The position numbers and the translations under genes are program-made. Shown here piece after piece: positions 37,779 to 48,086 of a DNA stretch of 64,000 nucleotides. Within the stretch, counting starts at the first letter, position 1, and each line of letters opens with the position of its first letter. Origin of the DNA: Thermosynechococcaceae cyanobacterium Okahandja (GTDB taxonomy: Bacteria > Cyanobacteriota > Cyanobacteriia > Thermosynechococcales > Thermosynechococcaceae); assembly GCA_041530395.1 (NCBI GenBank), contig CP136945.1:558001-622000 (forward strand). The letters are read 5' to 3'. The notes under the pieces are model-generated. The model worked only from the letters and a program-made list of their open reading frames with translations. It did not search any database and was not told the DNA's origin.

Positions 37779-37978
37779 AGGTCGTCTAGGTCGTTGTGCC
37801 GTTGGATCAACATCAGCTTACTCGAAACATTGCCGTTGCGGCAGGACTCATCTTGGTGGCACGTGGCAAGGGCGGTATTGTGCCCCCATCTCTATCCTGA
37901 CAAATTCCGGTGGGCTTGTGTAAAGGGTTGAGGCTGGCGATCGCCCCCCCAACCCATGGGCTGTTATCAGGGGTTGGC

Positions 37979-39145
<1,167 letters not shown>

Positions 39146-39319
39146 TTACACCATCTCCAAATTCATTAACTCAGCTTTACATTCTGCAACAGAACGTCCC
39201 AACCGCGATACTTCATCACGTTTTGGCTACAGGAATGACCGTTTTTCCTGCTCTCACAGGTTTTTGGCCACCCATATTATACCGACCTCAGGGGTTGGCA
39301 ACGGCGGTCATGCGGCGGT

Positions 39320-40384
39320 CTAATCGAGGGACTGAGGGTTGTGGGTCGGCAGGGGGCAGTCGGTTGCGGCGGCGGGATAGGCTTGGATGCTGTAGCGATC
39401 GCGCCCACTGTGTTTAGCGTGGTAGAGGGCAGCATCGGCGCTGGCTACAAGGGCAGCCATGGGGCAATCGGTCATGCTGGCGGTGGCGATACAAATGCCA
39501 GCACTCAGGGTTAGGTAGGGTTGCACCGGCGAGGTGGCGTGGGGAATCTTGAGGCCGCGAATGTACTTAAAGATGCGCTCTAGAACGCAGATGGCCACAT
39601 CGTGGTGGGTTTGCCGCAGTAGCACTACAAATTCTTCACCGCCGTAGCGAGCCACCAGATCCGCGTCTCGTACTTGGGATTTAATGGCTTTGGCAACCCG
39701 CTGCAGGGCGCGATCGCCGGCCAAATGCCCATAGGTGTCGTTGTAGAGCTTAAAGTGATCAATGTCGAGCATGACGACGGCTAAGGGGATGCCACTGTGA
39801 CCGGCTTCCTGCCAAGCGCGGCGTAGGCCCACTTCAAAGGCGCGGCGATTGGCAAGTTGGGTGAGGCTGTCCCGCTGGGATAAACTCTGAAGCTGACGGT
39901 TCTCGGCCTCTAGCAACCGCTTGCGTTGCTCTAGCTCGAGAATGAGGGCGGTTTGCTGCGCCATCTGCTGTTGCATTTTTTGAAACTGATCCCGCTGTTC
40001 AATAAACCGCTGCAGAAATTGGCGCTCTTTGCGCACCCGCACTAAAATAGGGCGCGACTCGAGAAAGTAAATGCCCACCGCCTCCACTTCAATTTTTTGG
40101 GGAGAGTCCCCAGTGGGGCGCAGCATTAAACTGCCGGGAACCATCTGAGTGGCCTGCCGCCAAAGACTGAGGTATTTTTGCAATTGCTCTTTGGGCGTGG
40201 CAACCCATGCGCTAATCGATTGCCCCAGCAGGGACTGGCTGCCGTGCCCATTTGTGAGCTGCCGGGTGGCAAAAAACTCCCGCGCACTGCTATTTAGGGC
40301 CAGCAGTGTGCCCTCGCCACTAAGTACTAGGAGCGGTTCGGGCAGCAGTTCAATCCATATCGCCAAGCCTGAGGTGTTATCCAT
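39320..40384 (-). CDS. PAS-GGDEF diguanylate cyclase
   Basis: Soluble 354-residue protein: N-terminal PAS-like part (LLVLSGEGTLLALNSSAREFF), a coiled coil (~130-175, QFQKMQQQMAQQTALILELEQRK), then a GGDEF domain with DSLTQLANRRAFEVGL, MLDIDHFKLYNDTYGHLAGDRAL and the active-site motif YGGEEFVVLLRQ near residue 250. All residues needed for c-di-GMP synthesis appear intact. No RxxD inhibitory site is obvious (five residues before GGEEF read DADLVAR). The gene starts 33 bases after the 188-residue probable sensor gene on the same strand, so the two form a likely signalling pair. Confidence 0.92.
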   Translation of the reverse strand: MDNTSGLAIWIELLPEPLLVLSGEGTLLALNSSAREFFATRQLTNGHGSQSLLGQSISAWVATPKEQLQKYLSLWRQATQMVPGSLMLRPTGDSPQKIEVEAVGIYFLESRPILVRVRKERQFLQRFIEQRDQFQKMQQQMAQQTALILELEQRKRLLEAENRQLQSLSQRDSLTQLANRRAFEVGLRRAWQEAGHSGIPLAVVMLDIDHFKLYNDTYGHLAGDRALQRVAKAIKSQVRDADLVARYGGEEFVVLLRQTHHDVAICVLERIFKYIRGLKIPHATSPVQPYLTLSAGICIATASMTDCPMAALVASADAALYHAKHSGRDRYSIQAYPAAATDCPLPTHNPQSLD

Positions 40385-40417
40385 GGGTGCCCCTGTACTG
40401 CAAAACGGATGGGTGTT

Positions 40418-40984
40418 TTAGTGGTCTTTGGGTGCCTCTAATCGGTAATACTCGCGGCCAATGGCGGCCTGTGCCTGCGCTGAGGGGCGGGTATAGACCA
40501 CAACCCGACAGCCCTGATCGCCGTTGGCGATCGCCCCCTCGATACAGACCTTGGCATAGCCCAAATGCTGGGCGGTAATGACCCCAAAGACATTGGAGGT
40601 CATCATGCATAGGGACGGATGCCCCACCACCCCACTGCCCAAAGGACATCGGTCATTGCCGAGGATGATGCGATCGGCATCCTGTTCAATGATAAAAAAT
40701 TGGCCTTCAATGCGGTTTTTCAGATCAACGAGGATTTTCGCAACCAGTTCCGGTGGTAGGGGGCGATCGCCCATGGCCTCTTGATACATGCGATTGATTT
40801 CATTGCCCACCTGCTGTCCCACAAGGGCAATAAACCCTGAGGCATCATCAAGGCCAACCACACTTTCGAGGGTATCGGCCAGATGACTTAACAGGGTTTG
40901 CATAAACGTATTGAGCTTTAGGGGTAGCTCAAGGGTGCTAAGATTAGCGTTATCTTCAAGGGGGGTGGTATTGCCATTCACCAT
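40418..40984 (-). CDS. Probable methanogen-output-domain (MetOD1-like) sensory protein
   Basis: 188 residues. An N-terminal helical region (FMQTLLSHLADTLESVVGLDDASGFIALVGQQVGNEINRMY) is followed by a Cys-containing domain: DRCPLG, LCMMTSNVFG, KVCIEGAIANGDQGCRVVVY. The pattern of a small-molecule- or metal-binding sensory fold, CPLG plus a central Cys and a C-terminal CxG...C strand, matches what I recall of the methanogen output domain family seen beside cyanobacterial GGDEF proteins; this is a memory-based match, not a search. Located directly upstream of a diguanylate cyclase, which it may control. Confidence 0.6.
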   Translation of the reverse strand: MVNGNTTPLEDNANLSTLELPLKLNTFMQTLLSHLADTLESVVGLDDASGFIALVGQQVGNEINRMYQEAMGDRPLPPELVAKILVDLKNRIEGQFFIIEQDADRIILGNDRCPLGSGVVGHPSLCMMTSNVFGVITAQHLGYAKVCIEGAIANGDQGCRVVVYTRPSAQAQAAIGREYYRLEAPKDH

Positions 40985-41151
40985 GGGAACTGAGGGGGTC
41001 GTAAAAAAATGTGAATAGGTTTAGCTTAACGACTCAATAAGAATTATGGATAAGAATTAATGAAATTCTATACATAGCCCATCATACTTTCCAAGTTGCC
41101 GCCCAACGGTAACTTTATACACTTTTCTTAGAATTCTATAGAACGGCGACT

Positions 41152-41158
41152 GAGGAGG
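41152..41158 (+). promoter_or_regulatory. Ribosome binding site that places the bioD start
   Basis: GAGGAGG, a near-perfect Shine-Dalgarno, followed by CGTT and then ATC at 41163. The identical site and spacer, GAGGAGGCGTT, precede the GTG start of the 147-residue gene at 23136 (minus strand), supporting initiation directly after it. Confidence 0.7.
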
Positions 41159-41162
41159 CGTT

Positions 41163-41858
41163 ATCGAGCATCATTGCCAATCCCTACTCATTACCGGTGT
41201 TGACACGGGGGTGGGTAAAACAGTGGTCACCACCGCCCTCTGGAGCTATGGACACCACTACGTCCAGCAGGAGCAGTGGGGAGTATTTAAGCCGATGCAG
41301 AGTGGCACCGCCGTTGAGCCGGGCGATCGCCAGCACTACTGCACCACCTTACCCCTGAGCCAAGCGCCTGAAGAAATTTGTCCCCTGAGTTTTGCGGCGC
41401 CCCTTGCCCCACCCATGGCTGCCCTACTCGAGGAGCGCGACATTGACTTAGCCCCCCTGTGGCACACCTACCGGCAACTGCAACAACGCTTTGATCGCCT
41501 CTTAGTGGAGGGTATTGGCGGCTTAGGCTCGCCGATTACTTGGGAGTGGACAGTGGCGGATTTGGCGGCGGCATGGCGCTTACCCATTGTGTTAGTGGCA
41601 ACGGTGCGCCTCGGGGCGATCGCCCAGATTGTGGCCAATGTGGCGCTGGCGCGTCAGTACAAGCTGGAACTGCGTGGCTTGATCCTGAACTGTGTCACCC
41701 CCTGTAGCGATGCGGATATTCAGCAGTGGACTCCCCCCCACTTCCTCAGTCAACTCACTCAGGTGCCTGTCCTCGGGGTATTGCCCTACGGCAGCCACTC
41801 CCCCGCAGCGTTGGCGACCATCGTGGCCGAGTGGCCTCTAGAGTGCCTATGGCGTTAA
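41163..41858 (+). CDS. bioD: Dethiobiotin synthetase with apparent ATC start codon
   Basis: ATP-dependent carboxylase that closes the ureido ring of dethiobiotin in biotin synthesis. The P-loop [15 protein letters not shown] must be included, but no ATG, GTG or TTG exists in frame between the stop at 41151 and the GTG inside that P-loop. GAGGAGG at 41152-41158 points to ATC at 41163, giving [20 protein letters not shown] as the usual BioD N-terminus (231 residues). Other motifs fit: KPMQSGT near residue 44 and the region [17 protein letters not shown] stop interlocks with gltX (TTAA). ATC initiation is an inference; a sequence error is possible. Confidence 0.88.
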   Translation: MEHHCQSLLITGVDTGVGKTVVTTALWSYGHHYVQQEQWGVFKPMQSGTAVEPGDRQHYCTTLPLSQAPEEICPLSFAAPLAPPMAALLEERDIDLAPLWHTYRQLQQRFDRLLVEGIGGLGSPITWEWTVADLAAAWRLPIVLVATVRLGAIAQIVANVALARQYKLELRGLILNCVTPCSDADIQQWTPPHFLSQLTQVPVLGVLPYGSHSPAALATIVAEWPLECLWR

Positions 41859-43312
41859 GGCGTTATTACCCCAGCATTCAGGGTAGCCTGCAAACGGGGC
41901 TGATCCCATCCCCGCAGATGCAAAATTTGCCATGTGGTCATTAAGTCTGGTCCATGTACCCTACCGGTGAGGGCGGCTCGCAGCGATCGCATCACGGCTC
42001 CTTTTTTCACCCCTAGGGCTTTGGTAGTCTGTTGCACAACCTGCTGCCCCAGTTCGGGAGTAAACGCGGCAGATTGGCTCAGGTGGCCGGTAATGGCGGC
42101 TAGAATGTCCGCACTTTGCGGTTGTGCCAGTTGGGCAGCGGCCTCGCTATCGGGGGTCACCTGCGGGACAAAAAATATCTCTGCCTGCGGCACTGCCTCT
42201 TGTAGGGTATTCAAACTGGGCTGCAAGAGGTCTGTGAGCAGCCGTAACCACGGGCGATCGCCTTGCGGATCAACCGCGTAGCCCGCCCCCTGCCAGACGG
42301 GAATTAACAGCTCTAGAAGCGCCTCACGCTCCAGTTGTTGGATGTACTGCCGATTCAGCCAGTTTAATTTATCCCAATCAAACTTAGCACCGGCTTTGTT
42401 AATGCGCTCAAAACTAAAGTGCTGTGCGGCGGTGTCTAGGCTAAACACTTCACCAATGCCCTCGGGGGGTGACCACCCCAGCAGGGTCATGTAGTTCACC
42501 AGAGCGGGAGCCAAGTAGCCCATGGCGCGAAAGTCGGAGATCGAGGTGACCCCATCCCGTTTCGAGAGCTTTTGCCCCGCCGGGTTGAGGATCAACGGCG
42601 TATGGGCAAATGTGGGTGGGGGCGCCCCCAGCGCTTCGTAGAGGAGAATTTGCTTAGGGGTGTTGCCAATGTGATCTTCACCCCGAATCACGTCGGTAAT
42701 ACCCATGGCAATGTCATCCACCACCACCACCAAGTTGTAGAGGGGGTAACCGATGTCGCCCCGCGGTGCGGCCCGCGCAATCACCATATCGCCGCCCAGA
42801 TCCGCCCCTTGCCAGGACACAAGGCCGCGGACGCGATCCTGCCACTGAATTTGGCGATCGTCGTCAATTTTGAACCGGATCACCGGCAGCCGACCTGTCG
42901 CTTCAAAGGCGGCTTGCTCTTCAGGGGTGAGGTGGCGATGGCGGTTATCGTAGCGGGGCGCGAGTCCCTTGGCCTTTTGCTCGGCCCGTAGGGCATCGAG
43001 TTCTTCTGGGGTGCAGTAGCAGTAGTAGGCATCCCCCTGATCCAGCAGGCGTTGAATGGCTTGGCGGTAGTGATCAAGGCGATCGCTCTGGAAGATGGGG
43101 CCTTCATCCCACTGTAGCCCTAACCATTGCAGGCCTTCGAGAATATTGGCGGTGTACTCGGGGCGGGAGCGCTCGCGATCGGTGTCTTCGATCCGTAGCA
43201 CAAACGTGCCTCCCTGATGGCGCGCATAGAGCCAGTTAAATACGGCGGTGCGGGCGGTGCCAATGTGCAGATTCCCCGTTGGACTAGGGGCAAGTCGAAC
43301 CCGAACGGTCAC
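41855..43312 (-). CDS. gltX: Glutamyl-tRNA synthetase
   Basis: Class I synthetase charging tRNA-Glu; in cyanobacteria it also supplies glutamyl-tRNA for chlorophyll and haem synthesis and is usually non-discriminating. 485 residues. HIGH-type motif [20 protein letters not shown] near residue 8; cysteines CYCTPEE near 100; KMSKS-type motif [11 protein letters not shown] near residue 255. The C-terminal anticodon-binding domain starts near 320. The start is GTG ([10 protein letters not shown]). Its stop shares TTAA with the convergent bioD. No tRNA-Gln synthetase function can be judged by eye. Confidence 0.97.
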   Translation of the reverse strand: MTVRVRLAPSPTGNLHIGTARTAVFNWLYARHQGGTFVLRIEDTDRERSRPEYTANILEGLQWLGLQWDEGPIFQSDRLDHYRQAIQRLLDQGDAYYCYCTPEELDALRAEQKAKGLAPRYDNRHRHLTPEEQAAFEATGRLPVIRFKIDDDRQIQWQDRVRGLVSWQGADLGGDMVIARAAPRGDIGYPLYNLVVVVDDIAMGITDVIRGEDHIGNTPKQILLYEALGAPPPTFAHTPLILNPAGQKLSKRDGVTSISDFRAMGYLAPALVNYMTLLGWSPPEGIGEVFSLDTAAQHFSFERINKAGAKFDWDKLNWLNRQYIQQLEREALLELLIPVWQGAGYAVDPQGDRPWLRLLTDLLQPSLNTLQEAVPQAEIFFVPQVTPDSEAAAQLAQPQSADILAAITGHLSQSAAFTPELGQQVVQQTTKALGVKKGAVMRSLRAALTGRVHGPDLMTTWQILHLRGWDQPRLQATLNAGVITP

Positions 43313-43347
43313 TACCTACCTCAACAATTGTTAACACTGTTTTGATC

Positions 43348-44514
43348 CTACCCTACCGGCGTGGCGGGACGGGCTACATCAACCTCAATCGCCGGCAGCA
43401 AACGTTCGTACTGGTGGGGCGATCGCCACCGCAAGAGGTTTGTTATTGGTTGACCCAGCACGTCCGCCCCTAGGCCAAGGGCACGGCGGGGGTTGACCGT
43501 CGCCAATTGCAGCGCACTGGCAAAATCACAGACCCCCCAGTCCACCAACCGACCCACCATGGCCAGCAGGGGAACGGTGGTGCCACACAGGGTGCCATCC
43601 GCCAGTCGTGCCGTGCCATCCTTAACGTGAATTTGGCGGCTGTCCCACGGATAGACCCCATCCCCTAACCCCAAGGGGGCAAGGGCATCACTCACAAGGA
43701 AGAGGCGATCGCCCGCGCACTCGTAAAGCAGCTTCAGCATTAAGGGATGCACATGAACCCCATCGCCAATCACACCACACCACACCTGCGGATTCACCAA
43801 CGCTGCTGCCAATAATCCCGGCTCGCGATGATGGAGTGGTGGCATCGCATTAAAGGCGTGGGTGACCATCGTTGCACCGGCGGCAAAGGCGATGTCTGCC
43901 TCGGCTGCCGTGGCCAAGGAATGCCCCAAACTAATCGTGATCCCAAGGGAGTGCAAATAGGGGAGAGCGGTACCACTGGCATCTAGCTCAGGGGCAAGGG
44001 TAATCATCGCCACGGTACTGCTGAACGCCCCTAGGATCTGCTCGAGCACCTCACGGGTCAAAGGCTGTAAATAGGCGGCAGGATGCGCCCCCCGCTTGGC
44101 CGGATTGAGGCAGGGGCCCTCTAAATGCGCCCCTAGCACGGCAGCACTCGGATAGCTCGGCTCCGGCTGAAACTGCTCAATCGCCGCCAAGGCACGCTGA
44201 ATATCCGCAAGCGGTGCGGTCACAATGGTTGGGGCGTAGGCATCAATGCCCTGCTGCCACAAATAGGTACTAATCCGGCGCAGAGGCTCCGAAGTCGTCA
44301 AATTAGGAAAGGGGATGCCCAAGGCACCATTAATCTGTAAATCAACACCCCCAAGGGAGAGGTAGTCCCCCTGAACGTCAATGACATCAGCGGCATCGGG
44401 CGGCAGAATCGTTTCGCCAATGGCACTAACCCGCCCGTCTGTTAACTGCACTTGCTGAAGGCGATCGCACCCCAGCAGCCGCACTCGGTCTAGCCATTGG
44501 ATAGTCGTGGTCAT
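43348..44514 (-). CDS. nagA: N-acetylglucosamine-6-phosphate deacetylase
   Basis: Amidohydrolase removing acetate from GlcNAc-6-phosphate. 388 residues. Landmarks: LSLGGVDLQINGALGIPF near residue 52 (replacing the HxH that some members carry), GAHLEGPCLNPAKRGAH near 130 with the metal Glu, ISLGHSLATAAEA with a metal His near 195, THAFNAMPPLHHREPG near 218, GDGVHVHP near 250, and LVSDALAPLG near 275 with the catalytic Asp. The ATG overlaps the TGA of the preceding ferredoxin gene (ATGA), so they are translationally coupled. The biological tie between the two is not obvious. Confidence 0.93.
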   Translation of the reverse strand: MTTTIQWLDRVRLLGCDRLQQVQLTDGRVSAIGETILPPDAADVIDVQGDYLSLGGVDLQINGALGIPFPNLTTSEPLRRISTYLWQQGIDAYAPTIVTAPLADIQRALAAIEQFQPEPSYPSAAVLGAHLEGPCLNPAKRGAHPAAYLQPLTREVLEQILGAFSSTVAMITLAPELDASGTALPYLHSLGITISLGHSLATAAEADIAFAAGATMVTHAFNAMPPLHHREPGLLAAALVNPQVWCGVIGDGVHVHPLMLKLLYECAGDRLFLVSDALAPLGLGDGVYPWDSRQIHVKDGTARLADGTLCGTTVPLLAMVGRLVDWGVCDFASALQLATVNPRRALGLGADVLGQPITNLLRWRSPHQYERLLPAIEVDVARPATPVG

Positions 44515-44741
44515 GGCTGAGGCGTTGTTTGGAGATCAGGACGCTCCTCGGGCACAATGGCATCCGCCACAGGACACACTTGCAGACAAATGCCGCAGTC
44601 AATACAGGTGGCAAAGTCAATCCAGAACCAGTCTGTGCCTTTGGCATTCTTGCCCGGCCCCGGGTGAATGCAGGCCACAGGACAGGCTTCAACACAGTCG
44701 GCAACGCCTTCACAGATATTGGTCACAATCGTGTGCGCCAC
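44511..44741 (-). CDS. Ferredoxin with two [4Fe-4S] clusters
   Basis: 76-residue bacterial-type ferredoxin. First cluster cysteines in ICEGVADCVEACPVACIHPG with the spacing of seven-iron/eight-iron ferredoxins; second set CIDCGICLQVCPVADAI is the standard CxxCxxCxxxCP. The insert GKNAKGTDWFWIDFATC between them fits the FdIII or FdxA-like kind. One ligand spacing in the first cluster (C-x6-C-x3-C) suggests that cluster may be 3Fe-4S. The GTG start is preceded by GAGGA at eight bases. Its TGA overlaps the nagA ATG by four bases. Divergent from feoA. Confidence 0.9.
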   Translation of the reverse strand: MAHTIVTNICEGVADCVEACPVACIHPGPGKNAKGTDWFWIDFATCIDCGICLQVCPVADAIVPEERPDLQTTPQP

Positions 44742-44894
44742 GGTGAGTTCCTCTTCCGGCAGATTAGGCAGGTCTCTTTAGGACTTTTAACATATTCCCA
44801 GACATCCAAAACCGCTGGCGAGAGTTTACCGCCGCTCAGGGCAGAGCGCAGCCATGCCAATCCTTAAGACTTCATAAAAGCAGGGTGCCTCAAG

Positions 44895-44923
44895 CTTATC
44901 ATCGAAAAACTGAGAACTATAAT
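44895..44923 (+). promoter_or_regulatory. Candidate promoter of the feo operon
   Basis: Perfect TATAAT at 44918-44923, with CTTATC at the -35 spot (44895-44900, 17 bases away), giving a leader of about 100 bases to the feoA ATG. The stretch between 44900 and 44940 is AT-rich (AATCAATAAAATC), where a Fur box could sit, but no clear consensus can be named by eye. Confidence 0.4.
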
Positions 44924-45033
44924 CAATAAAATCCAGATGTGAGACCTGCAAATGCCATATGTCTTCATCACGCTGGCGACCCTTTATCTACATTGCCGAC
45001 CCCCATCGGCAGCAATCGCAACGACAAGAAGCC

Positions 45034-45492
45034 ATGTCTAAGCCCCTCTCATTAGCCACCGCCACGGTTGGCGATCGCTACCGTATTGCCGAGTTGCGCT
45101 GCACCAACAGCCACCAACTTTTGGCCATGGGATTGGCCCCCAACGCCGTCATGACAGTTTTGCAGCGCCATGACCAAGGAGCAGTCATGGTGGGTGTTGA
45201 CACCCAGCGATTTTGTCTCAACCATGAACTGGCCGCCAAAATTATGCTGACCCCCTTAGAGGCGATCACCTTGGGGACTGCCCCAGTGGGTAGCCGGTTA
45301 CGGGTGGTGGGCTATGCCGCCACGGCTCCCATTTATAAGCGCAAATTATTAGCAATGGGCTTGACCCCGGGTGTTGAAATCGAAGTGATCCGCCATGCTC
45401 CCCTTGGCGACCCTACCGACATCCGCGTGCGTGGTTTTCATCTCAGCTTACGCAGGGATGAGGCGGCGGCTCTGCAAGTGCAGCAAATTTAG
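45034..45492 (+). CDS. feoA: Ferrous iron transport protein A, tandem FeoA domains
   Basis: 152 residues containing two SH3-like FeoA domains: residues ~5-75 (LATATVGDRYRIAEL...LLAMGLAPNAVMTVLQRHDQGAVMV) and ~78-150 (GTAPVGSRLRVVGYAA...LLAMGLTPGVEIEVIRHAPLGDPTDIRVRGFHLSLRRDEA). Both keep LLAMGLxP. FeoA binds FeoB at the membrane in Fe2+ uptake. ATG at 45034 fits the domain start; a longer in-frame reading from 44959 adds 25 unmatched residues. FeoB follows 21 bases later. Confidence 0.93.
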   Translation: MSKPLSLATATVGDRYRIAELRCTNSHQLLAMGLAPNAVMTVLQRHDQGAVMVGVDTQRFCLNHELAAKIMLTPLEAITLGTAPVGSRLRVVGYAATAPIYKRKLLAMGLTPGVEIEVIRHAPLGDPTDIRVRGFHLSLRRDEAAALQVQQI

Positions 45493-45513
45493 CATTGATC
45501 AAGGATCAACGCC

Positions 45514-47823
45514 ATGGCAGCCACGATTGTTTTAGTTGGCAACCCCAACTGTGGTAAGACAACTATTTTTAATGGCCTAACCGGCTCTAATCAGCGGGTT
45601 GGCAACTGGCCGGGCGTCACCGTCGAGCGCAAGGAAGGACTCTACCGCGAGGGTGACCTGACCGTGACGGTGGTGGATCTGCCCGGGGTTTATTCCCTTG
45701 ATGCCGGGCAGGAGGGGACAGCCCTAGACGAGCAGGTTGCCCGCAATGTCTTGCTAAAACGGCAATACGATTTGGTGGTAAACATCCTCGATGCCGCTAA
45801 TCTAGAGCGCAATCTCTACCTCACGAGCCAATTGTTGGACATGGGGGTGCCGCTGCTATTAATTCTCAACATGATCGATGTGGCGGTGGCAGCGGGGATG
45901 AGGATTGATGCCCAAAGTCTTAACCAGCGGTTGCAGGTGCCCGTCGTACCGTTTTGTGCTAAGCAACGCCAGAATTTCGGCCAACTGCGCCACAGCCTGC
46001 GGGCGGCGATTGCGGCACCAACGATCTCGCCTTTGGCGGTGCCTCAGCCCGCTGTCATTGAGGAGGCGATCGCGAACCTGTTAGGGCAAGGCGCGCAGGA
46101 TCGGCTTCAGGCCTTGGCATGGCTACAGTACACCGAGTCCGTCCCCACAGAGATTGTGCCGCGGCTGTCCCAGTGGCGGCAAACCATCCACAGCACCCTT
46201 GGCGAGGATATTGATCTGGTGATTGCCGATAGTCGCTATCGCTGGATTCAGCAGGTGAGTGCGCCAATTGTTGATCAGCAGCAGCGCCAAGCCAGCACCT
46301 ATTCGGATCAGATTGACCGTATTGTGCTCCACCGCTGGTTCGGTATCCCTATCTTTTTGGGGGTCATGTACCTAGTGTTTTTGGTGGCCATGAATGTTGG
46401 TGGGGCGTTCATTGATTTCTTTGATCTTGGGGTGGGCACACTGGTAGTAAGTTGGCCTGCCCACGTTCTTGAACAGATCAATGCCCCCGGCTGGTTGATT
46501 GGACTTTTAGCCGAAGGGGTTGGCGGCGGCATCCAAACCACAGCCACCTTTATTCCCCAAATTGGGCTGCTATTTATTTTCCTGACCCTCCTTGAAGACT
46601 CCGGTTACTTGGCGCGGGCCGCCTTTGTCATGGATCGGCTCATGCGGTGGTTGGGGTTACCCGGAAAATCCTTTGTGCCGATGATGGTCTCGTTTGGCTG
46701 CAATATTCCTGGGATTATGGCTACCCGCACCCTTGAAAACCGCCGCGATCGCCTCCTGACCATTCTGATGAACCCTTTTATGTCCTGTGGGGCGCGCCTA
46801 CCCGTGTATGCCTTGTTTGTGGCTGCCTTTTTCCCAAACAATGGCCAAAATATCGTTTTCCTACTCTACATGCTCGGGATTGCGGCGGCAGTCTTTACCG
46901 GCTTTGTGATGAAACGCACCCTGTTTCAAGGTGAGGTTGCCCCCTTTGTCCTAGAGTTACCCCCCTACCATATACCCACCCTGAGGGGAGTTCTCCTGCG
47001 AGCGTGGGAGCGCCTCAGAGTCTTCATTCGCCGTGCTGGCATTATGATTGTTGCTCTAGTGGTTATTTTGGGGTTCCTCAACTCCGTCGGCACCGATGGC
47101 AGCTTTGGCCAAAAGGATAGCAGTCAATCTCTTTTAAGCGCTGTTGGCCGCCGGATCACGCCTGTTTTCAGCCCTATGGGAGTCCAGCCGGAGAATTGGC
47201 CAGCGACGGTGGGAATTTTTACGGGCGTGTTTGCCAAGGAGGTGATGGTGGGTACCATGGATGCCCTCTACACCGATTTGGCTCGTCAGGAGGCTCAAGT
47301 CGTTGATCTTGGCGAAGGAGACGAGGAGGAACCATTTTCAGTTTGGGCAGGCCTACAAGAGGCTCTGGTAAGTATTCCCACAAACTTAGGGGAGTTGGGA
47401 CAACAGGTTCTGGATCCCTTGGGGTTCCACGTTCTACAGGAAGCCGACAACCCAGAAGCTGCCGCTGAAGTCCAAGAGGTGCACTACACAACCTTTGGTC
47501 AAATGGCAAAGCGATTTGGAACCCCCACAGCAGCCTTTGCCTTTCTGCTGTTTGTCCTGCTGTACTTTCCTTGTGTGTCTGCGACTGCTGCTGTGTACCG
47601 GGAAACAAATTTGGGTTGGACAGTGTTTGTGGCAGCTTGGACAACGGGGCTAGCCTACTGGGTCGCAACGGCTTACTATCAGCTTGCAACCCTGACCGAA
47701 CACCCATGGTTTTCCCTAGGGTGGCTAGGCGCATTGGCGATCGTCATGGTTGTGGTTATTGCGGGATTGCGATGGGTGGGTACTCGCCAGCATGGGTTTG
47801 CTAACAAAGTACTGAGGGGTTGA
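45514..47823 (+). CDS. feoB: Ferrous iron transporter B
   Basis: Inner-membrane Fe2+ importer, 769 residues. N-terminal G domain: G1 GNPNCGKTTIFNGLTG at residues 8-22, switch WPGVTVERKEG, G3 DLPGVYSL, G4 NMID near 122. GDI-like helical region to ~250, then the transmembrane part with the Gate motifs (FIPQIGLLFIFLTLLEDSGYLARAAFVMDRLM, FGCNIPGIMATRTLENRRDRLLTILMNPFMSCGARLPVY) and FTGVFAKEVMVGTM. These hold the Cys residues expected along the path. Preceded by feoA and followed by feoC, whose ATG overlaps its end zone by two bases' spacing. Confidence 0.97.
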   Translation: MAATIVLVGNPNCGKTTIFNGLTGSNQRVGNWPGVTVERKEGLYREGDLTVTVVDLPGVYSLDAGQEGTALDEQVARNVLLKRQYDLVVNILDAANLERNLYLTSQLLDMGVPLLLILNMIDVAVAAGMRIDAQSLNQRLQVPVVPFCAKQRQNFGQLRHSLRAAIAAPTISPLAVPQPAVIEEAIANLLGQGAQDRLQALAWLQYTESVPTEIVPRLSQWRQTIHSTLGEDIDLVIADSRYRWIQQVSAPIVDQQQRQASTYSDQIDRIVLHRWFGIPIFLGVMYLVFLVAMNVGGAFIDFFDLGVGTLVVSWPAHVLEQINAPGWLIGLLAEGVGGGIQTTATFIPQIGLLFIFLTLLEDSGYLARAAFVMDRLMRWLGLPGKSFVPMMVSFGCNIPGIMATRTLENRRDRLLTILMNPFMSCGARLPVYALFVAAFFPNNGQNIVFLLYMLGIAAAVFTGFVMKRTLFQGEVAPFVLELPPYHIPTLRGVLLRAWERLRVFIRRAGIMIVALVVILGFLNSVGTDGSFGQKDSSQSLLSAVGRRITPVFSPMGVQPENWPATVGIFTGVFAKEVMVGTMDALYTDLARQEAQVVDLGEGDEEEPFSVWAGLQEALVSIPTNLGELGQQVLDPLGFHVLQEADNPEAAAEVQEVHYTTFGQMAKRFGTPTAAFAFLLFVLLYFPCVSATAAVYRETNLGWTVFVAAWTTGLAYWVATAYYQLATLTEHPWFSLGWLGALAIVMVVVIAGLRWVGTRQHGFANKVLRG

Positions 47824-47825
47824 GG

Positions 47826-48038
47826 ATGCTATTAGATGTCCAAGCCTATATCCGGCAGCAGCAACGGGTGTCGCTGAAAGAGTTACGGCAGCACTTCTAT
47901 TCTGCCCCCCAAATGCTAGAAGAGATTTTGGCTCAGTTAGAGCGTAAAGGACGAATTGAAAAGCTCCCTTCAACGTCTTGCCCGGGCTGCTGCCATTGCT
48001 CTCAGGCAGATTTTGAGGTTTACCAATGGAAAATGTAA
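47826..48038 (+). CDS. feoC: FeoC-like winged-helix protein
   Basis: 70 residues from the ATG three bases after the feoB stop; GAGGGG lies seven bases upstream. The N-terminal winged-helix reads LLDVQAYIRQQQRVSLKELRQHFYSAPQMLEEILAQLERKGRIEK, matching FeoC. The C-terminal part has a Cys-rich cluster CPGCCHC (residues ~55-61), which in other FeoC proteins may bind an iron-sulfur cluster or metal; here four Cys are packed in seven residues. FeoC regulates or stabilises FeoB. The family assignment comes from context plus fold. Confidence 0.88.
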   Translation: MLLDVQAYIRQQQRVSLKELRQHFYSAPQMLEEILAQLERKGRIEKLPSTSCPGCCHCSQADFEVYQWKM

Positions 48039-48086
48039 CGCTACAGTGAGGCTAGAACGCAAATCATCTGGGAATGGGTCGCGTTG

